A stretch of DNA of 6,231 nucleotides from assembly GCA_030150305.1 (NCBI GenBank), contig JASLGD010000126.1, positions 1 through 6,231 on the forward strand. Direction: 5' to 3'. The DNA comes from Caldimonas sp. (GTDB lineage: Bacteria > Pseudomonadota > Gammaproteobacteria > Burkholderiales > Burkholderiaceae_C). Below, one piece after another: positions 5,699-6,231 of the stretch. The position numbers were made by a program, and so were the translations under genes. Under the pieces are notes generated by a model that had not been told where the DNA came from, made no database searches, and saw only the letters and a list, made by a program, of their open reading frames with translations. The first letter of the stretch is position 1; each line of letters begins with the position of its first letter.

Positions 5699-6231
5699 TC
5701 AGACGCCGAGATAGGCGCGCTGGATCTCGGGGCGCGCGAGCAGGTCGTCGGGCTCGCCTTCGGCGACGATACGACCTTCCTCGAGGACGTACGCGCGGTC
5801 GGCCAGCGACAGCGCGACCTCGACGTTCTGCTCGACGAGCAGCACCGCGACGCCCTGCGCATGGATGCGGCGGACGGCGTCGAACACGTCCTGCACGATC
5901 AGCGGCGACAGGCCGAGCGACGGCTCGTCGAGGAGCAGCAGCCGCGGCCGCGCCATCAGCGCGCGCGCGATCGCGACCATCTGCTGCTGGCCGCCCGAAA
6001 GCTCGCCGGCCGCGCTCGCGAGCTTGGCCTCGAGCGCCGGGAAGAGCGCGAGCGCCGCTGCGAGCGATTCGGCGCGCTCGGCGCGTGCGCGCGGCAGCGT
6101 GCTGCCGAGCTCGAGGTTCTCGCGCACCGTCATGCCCGTGAACAGGCGCCGCCCTTCGGGAACGACGGCGATGCCGGCGGCGCAGAAGCGGTGCGCCGGC
6201 AGGCGCGTGACGTCCGCGCCGTCGAAGCGGA
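5699..6231 (-). CDS. livF: LivF-type branched-chain/aromatic ABC transporter ATPase, 5' end outside window
   Basis: The C-terminal 176 residues of an ABC ATPase, running off the right edge. The family is usually about 235 residues, so about 60 N-terminal residues including the Walker A loop lie outside. The visible part starts RFDGADVTRLPAHRF and contains VVPEGRRLFTGMTVRENLELG (about 22-42), which is diagnostic of LivF-like subunits. The ABC signature LSGGQQQ (77-83) and Walker B LLLLDEPSLGL follow, then VLLVEQNVEVALSLADRAYVL, where LivF proteins have Gln-Asn in place of the usual H-loop His, and a C-terminal RAYLGV. LivF energises import by a LivJ/K-HMGF system for branched-chain amino acids or, in many betaproteobacteria, aromatic acids and other carboxylates. 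The ATG at 6133 is internal, not a start. The stop is 31 nt before the methionine-synthase-like gene, so they are probably one operon. Confidence 0.9.
   Translation of the reverse strand, partial: RFDGADVTRLPAHRFCAAGIAVVPEGRRLFTGMTVRENLELGSTLPRARAERAESLAAALALFPALEAKLASAAGELSGGQQQMVAIARALMARPRLLLLDEPSLGLSPLIVQDVFDAVRRIHAQGVAVLLVEQNVEVALSLADRAYVLEEGRIVAEGEPDDLLARPEIQRAYLGV

Noticed and set aside
5668..5862. Longer start of the MetE-like gene at 5862
   Set aside because: The extra 65 residues are Arg/Ser-rich, overlap the livF 3' end in another frame, and precede the conserved family N-terminus, which has its own Shine-Dalgarno.
5699..6133. Short ATPase of 144 residues starting at the ATG at 6133
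   Set aside because: The frame continues upstream to the window edge and encodes the conserved VVPEGRRLF segment, so that Met is internal and the gene is only cut by the window.
4318..6141. Plus-strand open frame of 607 codons opposite the catabolic operon
   Set aside because: It is antisense to three well-supported genes and shows Arg/Ala/Asp-rich shadow composition with no recognisable motif.

Overview
The window is very GC-rich, roughly two thirds or more G+C by eye. Its genes look like those of a betaproteobacterium, most likely in Burkholderiales. The RecG C-terminus, an OxyR with Cys199 and Cys208, a Liv-type ABC ATPase next to an aromatic-catabolism enzyme, and a GC-rich palindromic intergenic element of a kind I recall from Comamonadaceae-like genomes all point that way. 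This placement is inference, since no rRNA or other phylogenetic marker is present.

Layout. Positions 1-197 form a near-perfect inverted repeat with 93-bp arms and an 11-nt spacer. Both arms encode the same piece of the RecG C-terminus, once on each strand. The right arm runs on to the natural recG stop at 243. The left arm is a truncated fold-back copy, so the window probably begins at a contig end or rearrangement junction. The plus strand then carries a Yip1-family membrane protein with a large soluble C-terminal region (265-1512), a periplasmic glutamate/aspartate-binding protein of the GltI type (1630-2520), a palindromic GC-rich element (about 2531-2611) and the peroxide sensor OxyR (2612-3538).

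OxyR converges, across 25 bp, on a minus-strand operon that enters from the right edge. Its order is the 3' part of a LivF-type branched-chain/aromatic ABC transporter ATPase (5699-6231), a 344-residue protein equivalent to the catalytic half of cobalamin-independent methionine synthase (4633-5667), and maleylacetate reductase (3564-4631). The spacings are 31 nt and 1 nt, so these three are almost certainly co-transcribed.

How the genes fit together. The plus-strand block looks like a recG-oxyR neighbourhood, a linkage known in several proteobacteria, with two extra genes between. The minus-strand block looks like the tail of an uptake and catabolism operon. A Liv-type importer would supply a substrate, and maleylacetate reductase would channel maleylacetate from hydroxyquinol or chlorocatechol-type ring cleavage to 3-oxoadipate. 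The methionine-synthase-like protein between them keeps all four expected zinc ligands but has no folate-capture N-terminal half, so its methyl donor and role in this operon are the main open question. No RNA genes, CRISPR arrays, insertion sequences or tRNAs were seen, and no gene-free stretch exceeds 300 bases.
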